64,000 nucleotides of DNA from AC-43 sp963728855 (GCA_963728855.1 CAVSLN010000004.1:248001-312000), one strand, 5' to 3'; numbered from the stretch's first letter, positions 31,879 to 40,473 are shown. A program made the numbers and translations. The notes: generated from the sequence alone by a model not told the origin.

Positions 31879-32550
31879 GTGGCACTGGTCCTCATCGTCA
31901 TCAGCGGCGTCGCCTGGACGATCGTCTACACGGACTCGATTCGCGTCGGGTTCCGGCAGAAGACCTACGCGATGCCGGTCGCCGCGCTCAGCCTCAACAT
32001 CGCGTGGGAGTCGACCTACGCCGCGCACGACCTGGCGACGGCCCGGTCGGTCCAGGGCGTCATCGACGTCGTCTGGGCGCTCGCCGACCTCGTCATCGTG
32101 TACACCTTCGTGAAGTTCGGCCGCGCCGAGTTTCCACCCTTCCTGACGAGGCAGATGTTCATCATCGGGGCCGTCCTGCTGTTCGGCACGGCGTACGCCC
32201 TGCAGTGGCTGTTCATCGCCGAGTTCGGGCTGCGCGACGCCGCGCGCTATTCGGCGTTCCTGCAGAACCTCCTGATGTCGGGCCTGTTCATCGCGATGTT
32301 CGTCGCGCGGCGCGGCCTTCGCGGGCAGACCCCGACGATCGCCATGGCCAAGTGGATCGGCACCCTCGCCCCGACCATCCTGTTCGGGGCGATCATAGGC
32401 TCGTCGTTCATCCTCGGTATCGGCATCATGTGCAGCGTGTTCGACCTTGCCTACATCGGACTCGTCGTCTGGGCCAGGCGTCGCCCGGACGTGCTCGCCG
32501 TCGAGCCGCGGGCAGCCGAGCCGCCAACAGCCGAGCGGGTGGCGGCCTGA
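31879..32550 (+). CDS. Seven-helix membrane protein resembling transmembrane (Pyr4-type) terpene cyclases
   Basis: A 223-residue, almost wholly hydrophobic protein with about seven helices. The second-helix segment RVGFRQKTYAMPVAALSLNIAWESTY places Glu in an NxxWE motif, and the last helix has CSVFDLAYIGL with a buried Asp. These two acidic positions in a 200-240-residue seven-helix protein recall the Pyr4/PaxB and bacterial DmtA1-type terpene cyclases. The identification rests on recalled motifs and not on an alignment. GTG 31879 has GCGGAG about 6 bases upstream. The tail is Ala/Glu/Pro-rich. It stands divergently next to the A-PCP/condensation operon, so a prenylated or terpenoid product is conceivable but unproven. 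Confidence 0.6.
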   Translation: MALVLIVISGVAWTIVYTDSIRVGFRQKTYAMPVAALSLNIAWESTYAAHDLATARSVQGVIDVVWALADLVIVYTFVKFGRAEFPPFLTRQMFIIGAVLLFGTAYALQWLFIAEFGLRDAARYSAFLQNLLMSGLFIAMFVARRGLRGQTPTIAMAKWIGTLAPTILFGAIIGSSFILGIGIMCSVFDLAYIGLVVWARRRPDVLAVEPRAAEPPTAERVAA

Positions 32551-32617
32551 GCCACCGCAAAGGTCGGCTCACGCGCGCCGGTACGCGCTCTGGGTGGAGT
32601 CCAGCTCTCCTGTACGG

Positions 32618-34075
32618 CTACTCGGCGGCCGCGGTGACGTTCGCGGGCTGAGGTCCTCGTTGAGCGGGTACGGCGTTGTCCTCCTCCTGCCTGGTGTGGC
32701 CGGCATCGGCTGGCGTCTCGGAGTCGGGCGCGACCTTGCCAGCGGTTGGCTCGGGTGCCTTCGCGGTGGGGGGCTCGGTGGCCTGGTCGGCGGCCAACCG
32801 GACCGGTACCACCTTGTACTCACCGGTGTCGGCACCGCCCGCGGCGGCCGCCATCACCGCCGCCGCTGCCAGGTCGGCCACCCGCTTCGCCTCGCGCTGC
32901 ACCCGGGCCCGTACCTCCTTGGCGTGCCGTTCCGTGGCGTCGGCCGCCCGGCGCGCCTCGTCCAGCCGGTTGAGCTCGACGGTCAGGTCCCGGCGGACCT
33001 CGCCGAGGCGCTGCTGCAGCTGGGTGACCTCGCGCTCCGTGGTCGCCCCCTCGTGGCGCGACTGGGTGAGCTGCTGCTGGGTGGTGTCCAGCTCGGCCCG
33101 CAGCTGGGCCAGCACCTGCTGCCGCGTCTGGATCTCCTGCTGTACGACGGTGAGCTGCTGCTGGTGGGCGGTGGCCTGCTCGTCCGCGCGCCGGCGTACC
33201 TCGGCCGAGTACTGCTGCGCCTCGGCGTGCAACGCGGCGCTCTTCTGGTCGACCACGGTGCGCTGGCGGGCCAGCTCCCGTTCGGCCAGCGCGCGGTGCT
33301 CGGTGAGCTCGCGGTCGGCGGCGGCGCGCCGCTCGGCGATGTCCCGCTCCACGGCCGCCTTCCACTGGGCCAGCTCCTGCTTGGTCTGGGCGCGGGCCGC
33401 CTCGACCTCCTGCTGGACCTGCGCGCGGGCCGCCTCCAGTAATGCCTCCGACTCGGCCCGGGCGTGCTCGACCTGCTGCGCGCTCTCCTCGTCGATCCGC
33501 TTCGCCTCCTGCCTGGCGTGTTCATGGGCGGCCTCACCGTCGGCCCGCAGCTTGTCGGCCAGCTCGCGGATCTCGACGAGCTCGGCCTGGGCGGCGGCCT
33601 GGCGCTCCTCGTATGCCTTCTGCTCGTCGGCGCGGCGCGCGGCCAGCTCCGCCTCGTGGTCGCGAAGGGCCTGAGCCGCCCACTCCCGGGCGTCGGCCAG
33701 CGCCTTCTCCGCGTCGGCCTGGTGGTCGGCCGCCCGTTCCCCGGCGGTGTCGGTGATCGCGGCCGCCTGCTTCTCGGCAAGAGCCAGGATCTGGTCGACC
33801 ATCGGGCCCAGGTGGCGGAAGGACGCCCGCTCGACCGTCGGCTCCCGCTGGCGCAGCTCGGTCAGCTCGGCCTGTAGCTGCTGGAGCTGCGCGGCCAGGC
33901 TGTTGATCTGGCCGAAGGCGCGCTCGCGCTCGGCAGCCAGCGTCGAGATCTCGCTGTCCGCCCGCGAGACGTAGTGGTCCACCTGCCGTTTGTCGTAGCC
34001 GCGCAGCGCGAGGTCGAAGCTCGGCTGCGAGGTCGTGTCTTCGCGTACTGCGAACAGCTCCCCGCTGTGGGACAT
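32618..34075 (-). CDS. DivIVA-domain long coiled-coil protein (Scy/cellulose-binding-like)
   Basis: A 485-residue protein read leftward. The N-terminal FDLALRGYDKRQVDHYVSRADSEI is a DivIVA-type membrane-curvature/polarity motif. Residues about 45-400 are an uninterrupted heptad-rich coiled coil with very high Ala/Glu/Gln/Arg content. The C-terminal 70 residues are low-complexity Pro/Glu/Ala. Proteins of this layout help organise polar growth or cytoskeleton in filamentous actinobacteria; this one is shorter than Scy. ATG 34075 with GGAGG 7 bases upstream is preferred to the upstream in-frame ATG 34123. The interval 34076-34306 behind it holds no gene I can support. Confidence 0.85.
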   Translation of the reverse strand: MSHSGELFAVREDTTSQPSFDLALRGYDKRQVDHYVSRADSEISTLAAERERAFGQINSLAAQLQQLQAELTELRQREPTVERASFRHLGPMVDQILALAEKQAAAITDTAGERAADHQADAEKALADAREWAAQALRDHEAELAARRADEQKAYEERQAAAQAELVEIRELADKLRADGEAAHEHARQEAKRIDEESAQQVEHARAESEALLEAARAQVQQEVEAARAQTKQELAQWKAAVERDIAERRAAADRELTEHRALAERELARQRTVVDQKSAALHAEAQQYSAEVRRRADEQATAHQQQLTVVQQEIQTRQQVLAQLRAELDTTQQQLTQSRHEGATTEREVTQLQQRLGEVRRDLTVELNRLDEARRAADATERHAKEVRARVQREAKRVADLAAAAVMAAAAGGADTGEYKVVPVRLAADQATEPPTAKAPEPTAGKVAPDSETPADAGHTRQEEDNAVPAQRGPQPANVTAAAE

Positions 34076-34306
34076 GGGCCATCCTCCATAGGATCGCGAG
34101 CGCGACGCCGGCGGATGAGCCACGCCTCAGCACACGATGCGGCGCGGCCGACGGACGTCCCGCCCGCCTGCTCGCCGGCAACGCTACCGCCGTCCTCGTA
34201 CGCGGCATCAACCGACGTTCGTTCGGGTCCGCCTCGGGCATTCAGCCGGGTTTGACCCTCGCTCCGCTCGTCGGGTGGCGGTCGCCCTTCGTTCCTGACG
34301 ACGCGG

Positions 34307-34756
34307 TCAACGCTCGGGCAGGGTGACGTTGAGCGTCAGGATCGCCCGGCCCGGCCGTACCGCCGCCGACGCTCCCCACCGGTCTATCTCGCGGCAGCGC
34401 GTCGTCACCTCGCCCGTGCGGGCCACGTCCACCTCCACCTTCCGCCCGTCGACGTCCGCCTTGAGATTGCTCCCGCGCTGCAGGGGGTAGCCGGCCTTCG
34501 CGGCGGCGTCGACCACGACCTGGTCGAGGTTGTCCGTCCGGTCCACGTACAGATAGGTCGTGTACCACGGTATGTCGTTGTCGATACCGGCACCCGCGTC
34601 GCCGTTGTCGCAGATCGTCTCGGGATGCACCGGGCCCAGGCCGTGGACGATGGTGGCCGCCACGTTTTGGGCATCGTTCGCGGGCTGTCCGCAGGCGGCG
34701 AGCGTCGAGGCGAGGCACGCGGCGACACCCACCAGCAGGACGCGCGGTCTTGTCAT
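34307..34756 (-). CDS. Small putative lipoprotein
   Basis: A 149-residue protein with a signal peptide ending in the lipobox TLAAC (Cys22). The mature part contains an ICDNGDAGAGIDNDIPWYTTYLYVDRTDNLDQVVVDAAAKAGYPL segment and a closing NVTLPER strand. I do not recognise the family, but similar small lipoproteins often accompany membrane stress systems in actinomycetes. It follows the export operon in the same direction after 84 bases that contain GAGTA/TACTC repeats, so it may have its own promoter. Surface-exposed location on the outer face of the membrane is inferred from the lipobox. Confidence 0.75.
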   Translation of the reverse strand: MTRPRVLLVGVAACLASTLAACGQPANDAQNVAATIVHGLGPVHPETICDNGDAGAGIDNDIPWYTTYLYVDRTDNLDQVVVDAAAKAGYPLQRGSNLKADVDGRKVEVDVARTGEVTTRCREIDRWGASAAVRPGRAILTLNVTLPER

Positions 34757-34792
34757 TGCTGAAGTGTGTCCGCGGCCGCGGTCGGCGGACCT

Positions 34793-34833
34793 GAGTAGGA
34801 GGACTCAAAGATCCTGAGTATCTGGGACTACTC
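34793..34833. promoter_or_regulatory. GAGTA/TACTC inverted motifs upstream of the lipoprotein gene
   Basis: GAGTAG (34793-34798), GACTC (34802-34806), GAGTA (34816-34820) and TACTC (34829-34833) lie in 41 bases between the permease stop and the lipoprotein start. A related CTACTC-n7-GAGTAG hairpin occurs at 40474-40492, downstream of the response-regulator gene. Role is inferred. Confidence 0.4.
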
Positions 34834-34840
34834 CGCATGG

Positions 34841-36038
34841 TCAGGTGGTACGCAGGGCGTCGGTCGGGGAGAGGTGTGCCGCGCGCAGCGCCGGGTAGAG
34901 GCCGGCGACCGCTCCGATCGCGCAGGCGGCGCCGAGGCCGGCCCAGACCGCCACCGCCGGGATCAGCGGCTGCCAGCCGCGCTGCTGGGCGAGGGCGTAC
35001 GTGACGGCGGTACCGCCGACCACACCGGCGAGCCCCCCGGCGGTACCGAGCACCAGCGACTCGATGAGGAACTGCGCGCCGACATGACGCCGGGCGGCGC
35101 CGAGGGCCCGGCGCAGCCCGATCTCGGTACGCCGCTCCAGTACCGAGACCACCATGACGTTGGCGATGCCGATGCCGCCGACGAGGAGGGCGACCGTACC
35201 GAGGCCGAGGAAGAGCGCCGTACCGGAGCCGGTCACGGCCAGCCGGGCGGACAGCGCGTCGGACGGCCGGCTCACGTTGACCTGGTCGGGGGACTCGGGG
35301 TTGGTGGCGCGCGCCAGCAGCTGGGCCACCTCGGGGGTACGGTCGGTCCGGGCCCGTACGTAGATCCTGGTCGGGTGCCCGTCGTACCCGAAGTCCCGCG
35401 CCGCCACCGGGAAGCCGACCAGGGCCGACCGGTCGATCTCGGGGGCGAAGCTCCAGCGGTCGCAGGATCCCGATGACGGTGAACCATCGGCCGGCCAGCC
35501 AGATCCGTGGACCGCCGGACAGGTCGGCGATGCCGAGGCTCTCCGCCGCGGCGTACCCCAGCACGGTCACCGGGTAGTGCATGGTGGCCTCGTTGAGGAA
35601 CACCCCGTGCGCGAGGCGACCGTCCAATGTGGACAGAAGGGCGGGGTCGCAGGCACGGGTGTTCAGGCCGCCGCCACGGTAGCCGGGGACACGGTCGGAC
35701 CGGTAGACCGGTACCGCGGGCAGTTCGGTGGTGGGTGCGGTGGCGAGCACGCCGTCGGTACGGGCGATGGTGACCCCGGCCGTCGCCGGCAACGCGGCCT
35801 CCTCGCCGGAGAAGGAGTGTCCGTTGACGACGGTGAGCAGGTTGGTACCCAACCGGTCGATCCGGCCGAGCAGGTCGGCCTGGCTGGACCTGGTGATCCC
35901 GAGTACGGACACCAGCGCCGCGATGCCGATCGCCACCCCGAGTACGGACAGCGCGGCCCGGACCCGGCGGGTACGCAGCCCGACGGTACCCATCGGGATC
36001 AGGTCAGCGGCCCGGATCCGGGAGAGCGGGGTCATCAT
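34841..36038 (-). pseudogene. MacB/FtsX-type ABC permease, interrupted by one frameshift
   Basis: The N-terminal part (from ATG 36038) has GLRTRRVRAALSVLGVAIGIAALVSVLGI and the periplasmic MacB domain. At about 35450 the frame shifts by one extra base within GAGCTTCGCCCCCGAG; removing one T restores LELAPEIDRSALVGFPVAARDFGYDG. The C-terminal half has the three-helix FtsX domain (VALLVGGIGIANVMVVSVLERRTEIGLRRALGA). Without correction the protein loses its three C-terminal helices. With the ATPase, adaptor and lipoprotein upstream it would form a tripartite MacAB-like exporter of a peptide or cell-envelope stressor. An ATGA overlap couples it to the ATPase gene. Confidence 0.82.
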
Positions 36039-36724
36039 TCTGCACCTCCGATGTCGGACACCACTACTCCGTCACGTATCTCGATTCGTCGAACCATCGC
36101 GCGGGCCACGTCGGCGTCGTGGGTGATCACCACGATCGCGGTGCCCTCGGCGTTGAGCTCGCGCAGCAGGGCCACGATCTGCGCGCCGGAAGCCGAGTCG
36201 AGGTTGCCGGTCGGCTCGTCGGCCAGCAGCACGGCCGGCCGGCCGACGAGCGCGCGGGCGATGGCCACCCGCTGGCGCTCGCCGCCGGACAGCAGCGTAG
36301 CCCGGTGCCCGGCGCGATGGCCGAGGCCGACCCGCTCCAGCGCGACCATGGCGTACCGGCGCCGCTGGGCCGCCGGTACGCCGCGGTAGAGCAGGCCGGT
36401 GGCGACGTTCTCCAGCGCGCTCAGCTGCTCCATGAGGAAGAACTGCTGGAACACCACGCCCAGCCGGTACGCCCGCAGGCCGGACAGCCGCCGGTCGGAC
36501 AGTCCCTCGACGGGCTGCCCGGCGATGCGTACCGAGCCGGACGTGGGCCGGTCCAGTCCGGCCGCGAGGTTGAGCAGGGTCGTCTTGCCGGAGCCGGACG
36601 GCCCGACCACGGCCACCAACTCTCCACTGTGGACAGTCAGGCTGACGCCCCGGATCGACTCCACCGGTGGCGTACCCGGGTACACCTTGCGGGCGTCCCG
36701 CAGCTCCAACACAGGTACCGTCAT
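36035..36724 (-). CDS. ABC transporter ATP-binding protein, MacB/LolD type
   Basis: A 229-residue ATPase with Walker A GPSGSGKTTLLN, Q-loop GVVFQQFFLMEQLSALENV, signature LSGGERQRVAIARALV, Walker B VLLADEPTGNLD and H-loop VITHDADV. This set matches the MacB/LolD family, which pairs with FtsX-like permeases to push substrates outward through a mechanotransmission stroke. ATG 36724 overlaps the stop of the adaptor gene; the stop overlaps the permease ATG. The upstream frame extension is shadow sequence. It energises the operon's exporter. Confidence 0.93.
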   Translation of the reverse strand: MTVPVLELRDARKVYPGTPPVESIRGVSLTVHSGELVAVVGPSGSGKTTLLNLAAGLDRPTSGSVRIAGQPVEGLSDRRLSGLRAYRLGVVFQQFFLMEQLSALENVATGLLYRGVPAAQRRRYAMVALERVGLGHRAGHRATLLSGGERQRVAIARALVGRPAVLLADEPTGNLDSASGAQIVALLRELNAEGTAIVVITHDADVARAMVRRIEIRDGVVVSDIGGAE

Positions 36725-37842
36725 GGCGCCGGTACCTCCACCTGCTGGCCCGGCTGCACTCCGGTCACCTCGACCAGGCCGGTACCGTCGTCGAACAGCC
36801 CCGGCTGCACCTGGACGAAGCCGCCCCCCGCGAGCCGGACCTGGTATCCGCCGCTGGGCCGGGCCAGCAGCGCGGTCACCGGTACGAGCAGGACGTCGGC
36901 GTGCCGGGCGCTGGCGATCGCGACCTGCACCGGCGCCTGGTCCAGATCCGGGCCACCGGGAGGCAGCCGCACGCCGATCGTCACGGGTACCGTCGCCGGC
37001 CCCGCCGCCTGCCCGCCGCCCGGCCCGGTCGGGGCGGGGGGAGCGCTCGCGACCCGGCCGACCCGGGCGACCGTACCCGCGAAGGGTGTGGCGCCGGCCA
37101 TTGTCACCTGGACCTGGTCGCCCACGTGGACCAGCGCCTGCCGGTCCGTGGTGATCTGGACGGTGACCACCCGGGTGGTGCCGGTGGCGGTGAGCACGGC
37201 GGCGTTCGGGCCGACCGCGCCGCCCGCGACGGCCTGGACCTGGCTGATCCGCACGGCGTCGGGCAGGAAGACGAGCCCGCCGGTGGGCAGCGTGCCGGTC
37301 CGCCCGCTGGCCGGCAGGCCCCACGCTGCCTGCCACCGGCGGATGGCCGCCGCGGTCGCGGCGCTGAAGTGGTTGTCCACGGTGACCGTGTGGTCGGCGT
37401 CCATGCCGAGCGTGACCAGGTTGGCTTCCAGTTCGGCGACGTCGGGCCCGTCGGTCATCCCGGTCGCGAAGCCACGGTAGGCGGGGACCGTGCCGTAGAG
37501 GAGGCGGACCGGCTGGTTGTCGACGGCGTACAGGATTCCGCCCCGGGACACCGTGGCGCCCGGTTCCGGGACGGCGGTGAGGACTCCGGGTGTGCCCTGG
37601 TGGACCACCGGGTAGGCGCCGTCGTAGCCGAGGGTGCCGGCGACCTGTACCCGCTCGGTGACGGTACCGCGGACGACCGGCGCGGTCGCCGTCCGTACCA
37701 CCGGTGCCGTACCGGCGTCGGCGCGCGGCCGGTCGGTCACCGCGTACCCGATCCCGAGCGCCGCGGCGGCCAGCACCACCGCCGCCGCGAGCCCGCCGGC
37801 GCTACGGCCCTTGCCGCGCAAGGGAAGCGTGGCCAGGTTCAT
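36721..37842 (-). CDS. Peptidoglycan-binding / efflux adaptor protein (MacA-like)
   Basis: A 373-residue single-pass membrane-anchored protein. A short cytoplasmic MNLATLPLRGKG is followed by a hydrophobic helix (GGLAAAVVLAAAALGIGYAV). A PG_binding_1 domain (about residues 125-180, DVAELEANLVTLGMDADHTVTVDNHFSAATAAAIRRWQAAWGL) sits between two halves of a barrel-sandwich/HlyD domain, which is the arrangement found in actinobacterial MacA-like adaptors. It connects the permease to the cell wall. ATG 37842 overlaps the TGA of the lipoprotein gene, and its own end overlaps the ATPase ATG. It probably exports or senses cell-wall-active compounds together with the two-component system nearby. Confidence 0.85.
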   Translation of the reverse strand: MNLATLPLRGKGRSAGGLAAAVVLAAAALGIGYAVTDRPRADAGTAPVVRTATAPVVRGTVTERVQVAGTLGYDGAYPVVHQGTPGVLTAVPEPGATVSRGGILYAVDNQPVRLLYGTVPAYRGFATGMTDGPDVAELEANLVTLGMDADHTVTVDNHFSAATAAAIRRWQAAWGLPASGRTGTLPTGGLVFLPDAVRISQVQAVAGGAVGPNAAVLTATGTTRVVTVQITTDRQALVHVGDQVQVTMAGATPFAGTVARVGRVASAPPAPTGPGGGQAAGPATVPVTIGVRLPPGGPDLDQAPVQVAIASARHADVLLVPVTALLARPSGGYQVRLAGGGFVQVQPGLFDDGTGLVEVTGVQPGQQVEVPAP

Positions 37843-38381
37843 GATCCGCGGATGCCCTTGTCCCAGTACTGCTTGCACGCCCGCCAGGCGCCGAGCAGGC
37901 GCGCGGACTTGCCCTCGGCCTCGAGCCGCGTACCGGACAGCGGGAAGGTCCCGTCCGGCTTGGGGTCCGGCCACTCCGGTACCCCGTTCTGCCGTACGCA
38001 CTGGGCGAACTTCAACAGGTTCGCCAGGTCCTCCTGGCTGACCGGCCCCTCGCTCTGGTCGCCGGCCAGGGGCACCCGGTCGAGGATCGGCTGGCAGGCC
38101 CGTTCGGCCTCCGGGTTGGCGCTCATTTCCTGCTTGACGTGGTCGGCCTGCGGGCCGGAGGGCAGCGCCAGCCGGCCCTGCCCGTCGACGATCGGGTCCG
38201 GAAAGTCGGCGATGCCATGGTTACGCATGCACTGCGCAGCTTCCCGCCCGATCGCGAGAATCTGGTCGCTGGTCATGGCGGTGGGGCTGGGGCCCGCCGC
38301 CGCGGAGGTGCCGCCGGAGCATCCGGCGAGGAAGGCGAGTAGCAGCGCGGCGAGCGCTGCGGGTCGGAGCGGGGATGTCAT
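37839..38381 (-). CDS. Putative lipoprotein, first gene of the export operon
   Basis: A 180-residue exported lipoprotein with lipobox LAGC. The mature part has two related modules, IGREAAQCMRNHGIADFPDPIVDGQGRL and LLKFAQCVRQNGVPEWPDPKPDGTFPL, each with a Cys and an NG/HG...P.P pattern, so it looks like an internal duplication. This family commonly precedes MacA/MacB-like genes in actinomycetes. ATG 38381 with GAGG 5 bases upstream is preferred; GTG 38390 is in frame. It is coupled to the adaptor gene by an ATGA overlap and faces the sensor kinase gene across a compact divergent promoter. Confidence 0.8.
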   Translation of the reverse strand: MTSPLRPAALAALLLAFLAGCSGGTSAAAGPSPTAMTSDQILAIGREAAQCMRNHGIADFPDPIVDGQGRLALPSGPQADHVKQEMSANPEAERACQPILDRVPLAGDQSEGPVSQEDLANLLKFAQCVRQNGVPEWPDPKPDGTFPLSGTRLEAEGKSARLLGAWRACKQYWDKGIRGS

Positions 38382-38446
38382 GGTCCTCACCGTGCCCGGG
38401 CGGGCCGGCCGGGTCGTCGGGCCGCGGTCTGGACCTGGCCGACCGG

Positions 38447-38468
38447 GTACGACCTGGGTCGTACGACC
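38447..38468. promoter_or_regulatory. Three-half-site palindrome in the divergent exporter/two-component promoter
   Basis: Half-sites GTACGACC (38447-38454), GGTCGTAC (38457-38464) and GTACGACC (38461-38468) give an 18-bp perfect inverted repeat overlapping a 12-bp perfect palindrome. It lies about 33 bases upstream of the kinase -10 box. The NarL-type regulator encoded next door is the obvious candidate binder (inference). Confidence 0.65.
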
Positions 38469-38500
38469 AGGAGCAGATGCCCGGTCCGCCGCGCGGTTCG

Positions 38501-38506
38501 TACGAT
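38501..38506 (+). promoter_or_regulatory. -10 box of a leaderless kinase transcript
   Basis: TACGAT ends 6 bases before the GTG start at 38513, the spacing typical of leaderless mRNAs in actinobacteria. No Shine-Dalgarno precedes the GTG, which supports this reading. Confidence 0.55.
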
Positions 38507-38512
38507 GGGGCG

Positions 38513-39790
38513 GTGTCCCGGCGGTACCTGCTCGACACCGCCCTGGCGCTGGGCCTGGCGGTGGCGAGCCTGCTGGCCGGGGCGAGCTACCTCTTCGGCG
38601 GCCCCGCGACGGCGAAGCTCGTCACGATGTACGGCTCGACCGGCGCCTGGCAGCGCGCCGAGCTGACCTGGTGGCTGCTCGGCATCCTGTGCTTCGCGGG
38701 GCTGGTGACCCAGCACCGCTGGCCGTTGCCCGCGGTCCTCCTCGCGAGCCTGGGGGCGGGCGGTCACCTGTTGAACCCGCGCCTGGGCCTACTGCCGCTC
38801 GACCTCGCCGCGCCCATCACCCTCTACACGCTCGCCACGCTGGCCCGGTCCCGGCGCACTCCGTGGCTCGCGGTCACCGCGATGTCCGTCGCCACCTACC
38901 TGCTCACCCTCGTCGGGCAGTACGCGGTCGACCGGGCGGCCTCGGCCTACCCCGGCGTGAAGTCGGCGCCGGTCGACCCGGCACTGAATATCGACGAACT
39001 GCTATCGGCGGCCAAGGCGTCGGTCGGTACGCTGCTCACGCTGGGGCTCGCCTTCGCGATCGGTGTCGCCACCCGCGACCGCCGGGCCCACCTTCGGACG
39101 CTGGAGCAGCGGGCCGCCGACCTCGAACGCGAACGGGACCAGCGGGGCGCGCTGGCCGCCGCCGCCGAACGTGCCCGGATCACCCGGGAACTGCACGACG
39201 TCGTCGCGCACGGGCTGTCGGTGATGGTGGTGCAGGCCCAGGGCGCCGCGGCGGCGCAGGCCCGGCACCCGGAGCGGACCGCCGCGGCGTTGCAGGACAT
39301 CATCGCCACCGGGCGCGCGTCACTCGCCGAGATGCGCCGGCTCCTGGGGGTGGTACGGGAAGCACCGCAACTGGTACCGCGGCCCGGGATCGCCGCCCTC
39401 CCCGCGCTCGTGGACCAGGTACGGGCGGCCGGTACCCGGGTCCGGCTGGACATCGACGGGGAGCCGGTACCGCTGCCCGCCGGGGTGGACCTGTCCGTGT
39501 ACCGGATCGTGCAGGAGGCGCTGACCAACACGCTCAAGCATGCCGGCCCGAGCGCGCAGGCATTGGTACGCCTGGGTTTCACCGCGGACCGGCTGGAGGT
39601 CGAGGTGACCGACGACGGTGTGGCCGGGCCCGGACTGTCCACTGTGGACGAGGGGAACGGCTTGCGGGGCATCGCCGAGCGGGTCGGCATGCTGCACGGT
39701 GAGCTGACCGCCGGCCCCGGTCCCGAAGGCGGCTTCCAGGTCCGGGCGCTGTTGCCGATCGAGCCCGACCCACAGGCGGTGACCGCGTGA
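38513..39790 (+). CDS. Sensor histidine kinase (HisKA_3, NarL/DesK-type)
   Basis: A 425-residue membrane kinase. Four to five hydrophobic segments cover residues about 5-190. The DHp helix AERARITRELHDVVAHGLSVMVVQAQG puts the phosphorylated His near residue 228, and the HATPase_c domain has YRIVQEALTNTLKHAG, VTDDGVAGPG and NGLRGIAERVGMLHGEL. GTG 38513 follows a -10 box without a leader. Its stop overlaps the GTG of the response regulator (GTGA). It probably senses envelope stress or an antibiotic and, through the regulator, controls the divergent MacAB-like export operon. The 13-base motif GTCCACTGTGGAC lies inside it at 39637. Confidence 0.92.
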   Translation: MSRRYLLDTALALGLAVASLLAGASYLFGGPATAKLVTMYGSTGAWQRAELTWWLLGILCFAGLVTQHRWPLPAVLLASLGAGGHLLNPRLGLLPLDLAAPITLYTLATLARSRRTPWLAVTAMSVATYLLTLVGQYAVDRAASAYPGVKSAPVDPALNIDELLSAAKASVGTLLTLGLAFAIGVATRDRRAHLRTLEQRAADLERERDQRGALAAAAERARITRELHDVVAHGLSVMVVQAQGAAAAQARHPERTAAALQDIIATGRASLAEMRRLLGVVREAPQLVPRPGIAALPALVDQVRAAGTRVRLDIDGEPVPLPAGVDLSVYRIVQEALTNTLKHAGPSAQALVRLGFTADRLEVEVTDDGVAGPGLSTVDEGNGLRGIAERVGMLHGELTAGPGPEGGFQVRALLPIEPDPQAVTA

Positions 39791-40437
39791 TCCGGGTGGT
39801 GCTGGTCGACGACCAGGCGCTGGTACGCACGGGTCTCCGGATGATCCTCGACGAGACCGGGGACATCGAGGTGGTCGGCGAGGCCAGTGACGGTACGGCC
39901 GCGGTGGAGACCGTCCGGCGTACCCGACCCGACGTGGTGCTGATGGACGTACGGATGCCCGGCGTGGACGGCATCGAAGCCACCGGCCGGATCCGGGCCG
40001 CCACTCCGGAGGGTCGACCCCGGGTCATCATCCTGACGACCTTCGATCTCGACGAGTACGTCTTCGCCGGGCTCCGGGCCGGTGCCAGTGGCTTCCTGCT
40101 CAAGGACACGCTCGCCGCGGACCTGCTCGCCGCCGTACGGGTGGTGGCCGCCGGCGAGTCGGTCGCCGCCCCCTCGGTGACCCGAAGGCTCATCGCCCAC
40201 TTCGTCAGTTCCGTGCCGGACCGGCCCCGCCACACCGACCGGCTCGCCACCCTGACCGCCCGGGAGCGGGAGGTGCTGACCCTCATCGCGCGCGGCCTGT
40301 CCAACCCGGAGATCGCGGTCCGGCTGCACCTGTCCGAGGGCACGGTGAAGACCCACATCGGCCGGATCTTCACGAAGCTGGGCCTGCGCGACCGGGTACA
40401 GGCGGTCATCTTCGGCTACGAAGCGGACCTGGTCTAG
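39787..40437 (+). CDS. NarL/LuxR family response regulator
   Basis: A 216-residue two-domain regulator. The receiver domain has VLVDDQALVRTGL with acidic pocket Asp8-Asp9, the phospho-acceptor VLMDVRMPG (Asp54) and LKDTLAADLL with the conserved Lys. The output domain is a LuxR helix-turn-helix LTAREREVLTLIARGLSNPEIAVRLHLSEGTVKTHIGRIFTKLGLRD. Start GTG 39787 overlaps the kinase stop by 4 bases. It most likely binds the three-half-site palindrome at 38447-38468 to regulate both directions. Confidence 0.95.
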   Translation: MIRVVLVDDQALVRTGLRMILDETGDIEVVGEASDGTAAVETVRRTRPDVVLMDVRMPGVDGIEATGRIRAATPEGRPRVIILTTFDLDEYVFAGLRAGASGFLLKDTLAADLLAAVRVVAAGESVAAPSVTRRLIAHFVSSVPDRPRHTDRLATLTAREREVLTLIARGLSNPEIAVRLHLSEGTVKTHIGRIFTKLGLRDRVQAVIFGYEADLV

Positions 40438-40473
40438 TCCACCCTTGTCGGCGGGCCACGTCCTTGTCCGGGC

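Noticed and set aside
31671..32651. A 326-residue rightward ORF covering the membrane cyclase candidate in another frame
   Set aside because: Its composition is Arg/His-rich shadow sequence; the frame starting at 31879 has seven clean helices.
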